Below the pieces are notes generated by a model, which did no database searches, was not told where the DNA came from, and saw nothing but the letters and a program-made list of their open reading frames with translations. This document shows, piece after piece, positions 63,847 to 64,000 of a stretch of DNA of 64,000 nucleotides. Every line of letters begins with the position of its first letter. Positions within the stretch are counted from its first letter, which is position 1. Source of the stretch: Rhabdophis nuchalis (taxonomy: Eukaryota > Chordata > Lepidosauria > Squamata > Natricidae); the NCBI GenBank assembly GCA_039707465.1, contig CM077643.1, positions 377,077,919 to 377,141,918 on the forward strand, in the 5' to 3' direction. A program made the translations under genes and the position numbers.

Positions 63847-64000
63847 GCAGAGTTGGAAGGGACCTTGGAGGTCTTCTAATCCAACCCCCTGGTTAGGCAG
63901 GAAGCCCTATACCATTTCAGACAAATGGTTATCCAACATCTTCTTAAAGACTTCCAGTGTTGGGGCATTCATAACTTCTGGAGGCAAGCTGTTCCATTGG
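63847..64000 (-). mobile_element. CR1-type LINE 3' end, running off the window
   Basis: Tail agcagagttggaagggacct, then the antisense coding sequence for the C-terminal helix (tttcagacaaatggttatcc). It continues past the window edge. Confidence 0.92.

Overview
The window looks like gene-poor nuclear DNA from a squamate reptile, most likely a snake. The evidence is the repeat content: CR1-type LINEs ending in (AATAC)n/(ATACA)n microsatellites, L2-type LINEs, a BovB/RTE tail, Sauria-type tRNA SINEs with a BovB-like tail, an R4-clade LINE, Penelope-like elements, LTR elements, and many short hAT and mariner-type MITEs. I found no convincing exon of a host protein-coding gene, and no tRNA or rRNA gene other than decayed SINE derivatives. 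Nearly every open frame of 60 residues or more is a piece of a LINE, a translated microsatellite, or chance.

Layout. 0-5 kb: LTR copy, Penelope fold-back, and a pair of palindromic MITEs, one of which carries an inverted copy of about 200 bp of DNA found next to the other. 5-10 kb: five or more CR1 fragments and tRNA SINEs. 10-19 kb: mostly unassigned sequence with a hAT MITE, L2 and RTE tails, a MITE that duplicated its own flank, and an LTR invaded by a mariner MITE. 19.7-21.1 kb: the only CpG-rich block, a plausible promoter/CpG island with a consensus splice donor on the minus strand. 21.6-31 kb: a 5S-derived fragment, TTC/CTC microsatellites around a CR1, a CR1 split by a mariner MITE, an LTR inserted in an LTR of the same family, SINEs and hAT MITEs. 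31-41 kb: solo LTR, hAT MITE, an 89-bp tandem array inside a MITE, a Penelope-like tail, a hAT MITE invaded by L2, CR1 and L2 copies. 41-52 kb: a 5S-derived fragment, R4-clade LINE (zinc knuckle plus endonuclease domain), nested MITEs in SINEs, a second solo LTR, L2 split by a hAT MITE, BovB tail. 52-64 kb: CR1 copies (one with an RT YADD motif), MITEs, GATA array, LTR in a mariner MITE, and Penelope followed by CR1 at the right edge.

The best candidate for something undescribed is the behaviour of the 135-bp palindromic hAT-like MITE family. About ten copies occur here, almost all with perfect 8-bp target duplications. One copy (3005-3414) mobilised about 200 bp of DNA adjacent to a sister copy. 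Another (12960-13118) has 22 bp of its own flank copied into its centre. A third (33766-34122) carries that same captured 22-bp junction in a four-copy tandem array, so it descends from the second or a close relative. Together they record flank capture, remobilisation and tandem amplification inside a single window. Coordinates with stated target-site duplications were read directly. Other repeat boundaries are approximate. Family names rest on recognition of motifs and were not checked against any database.
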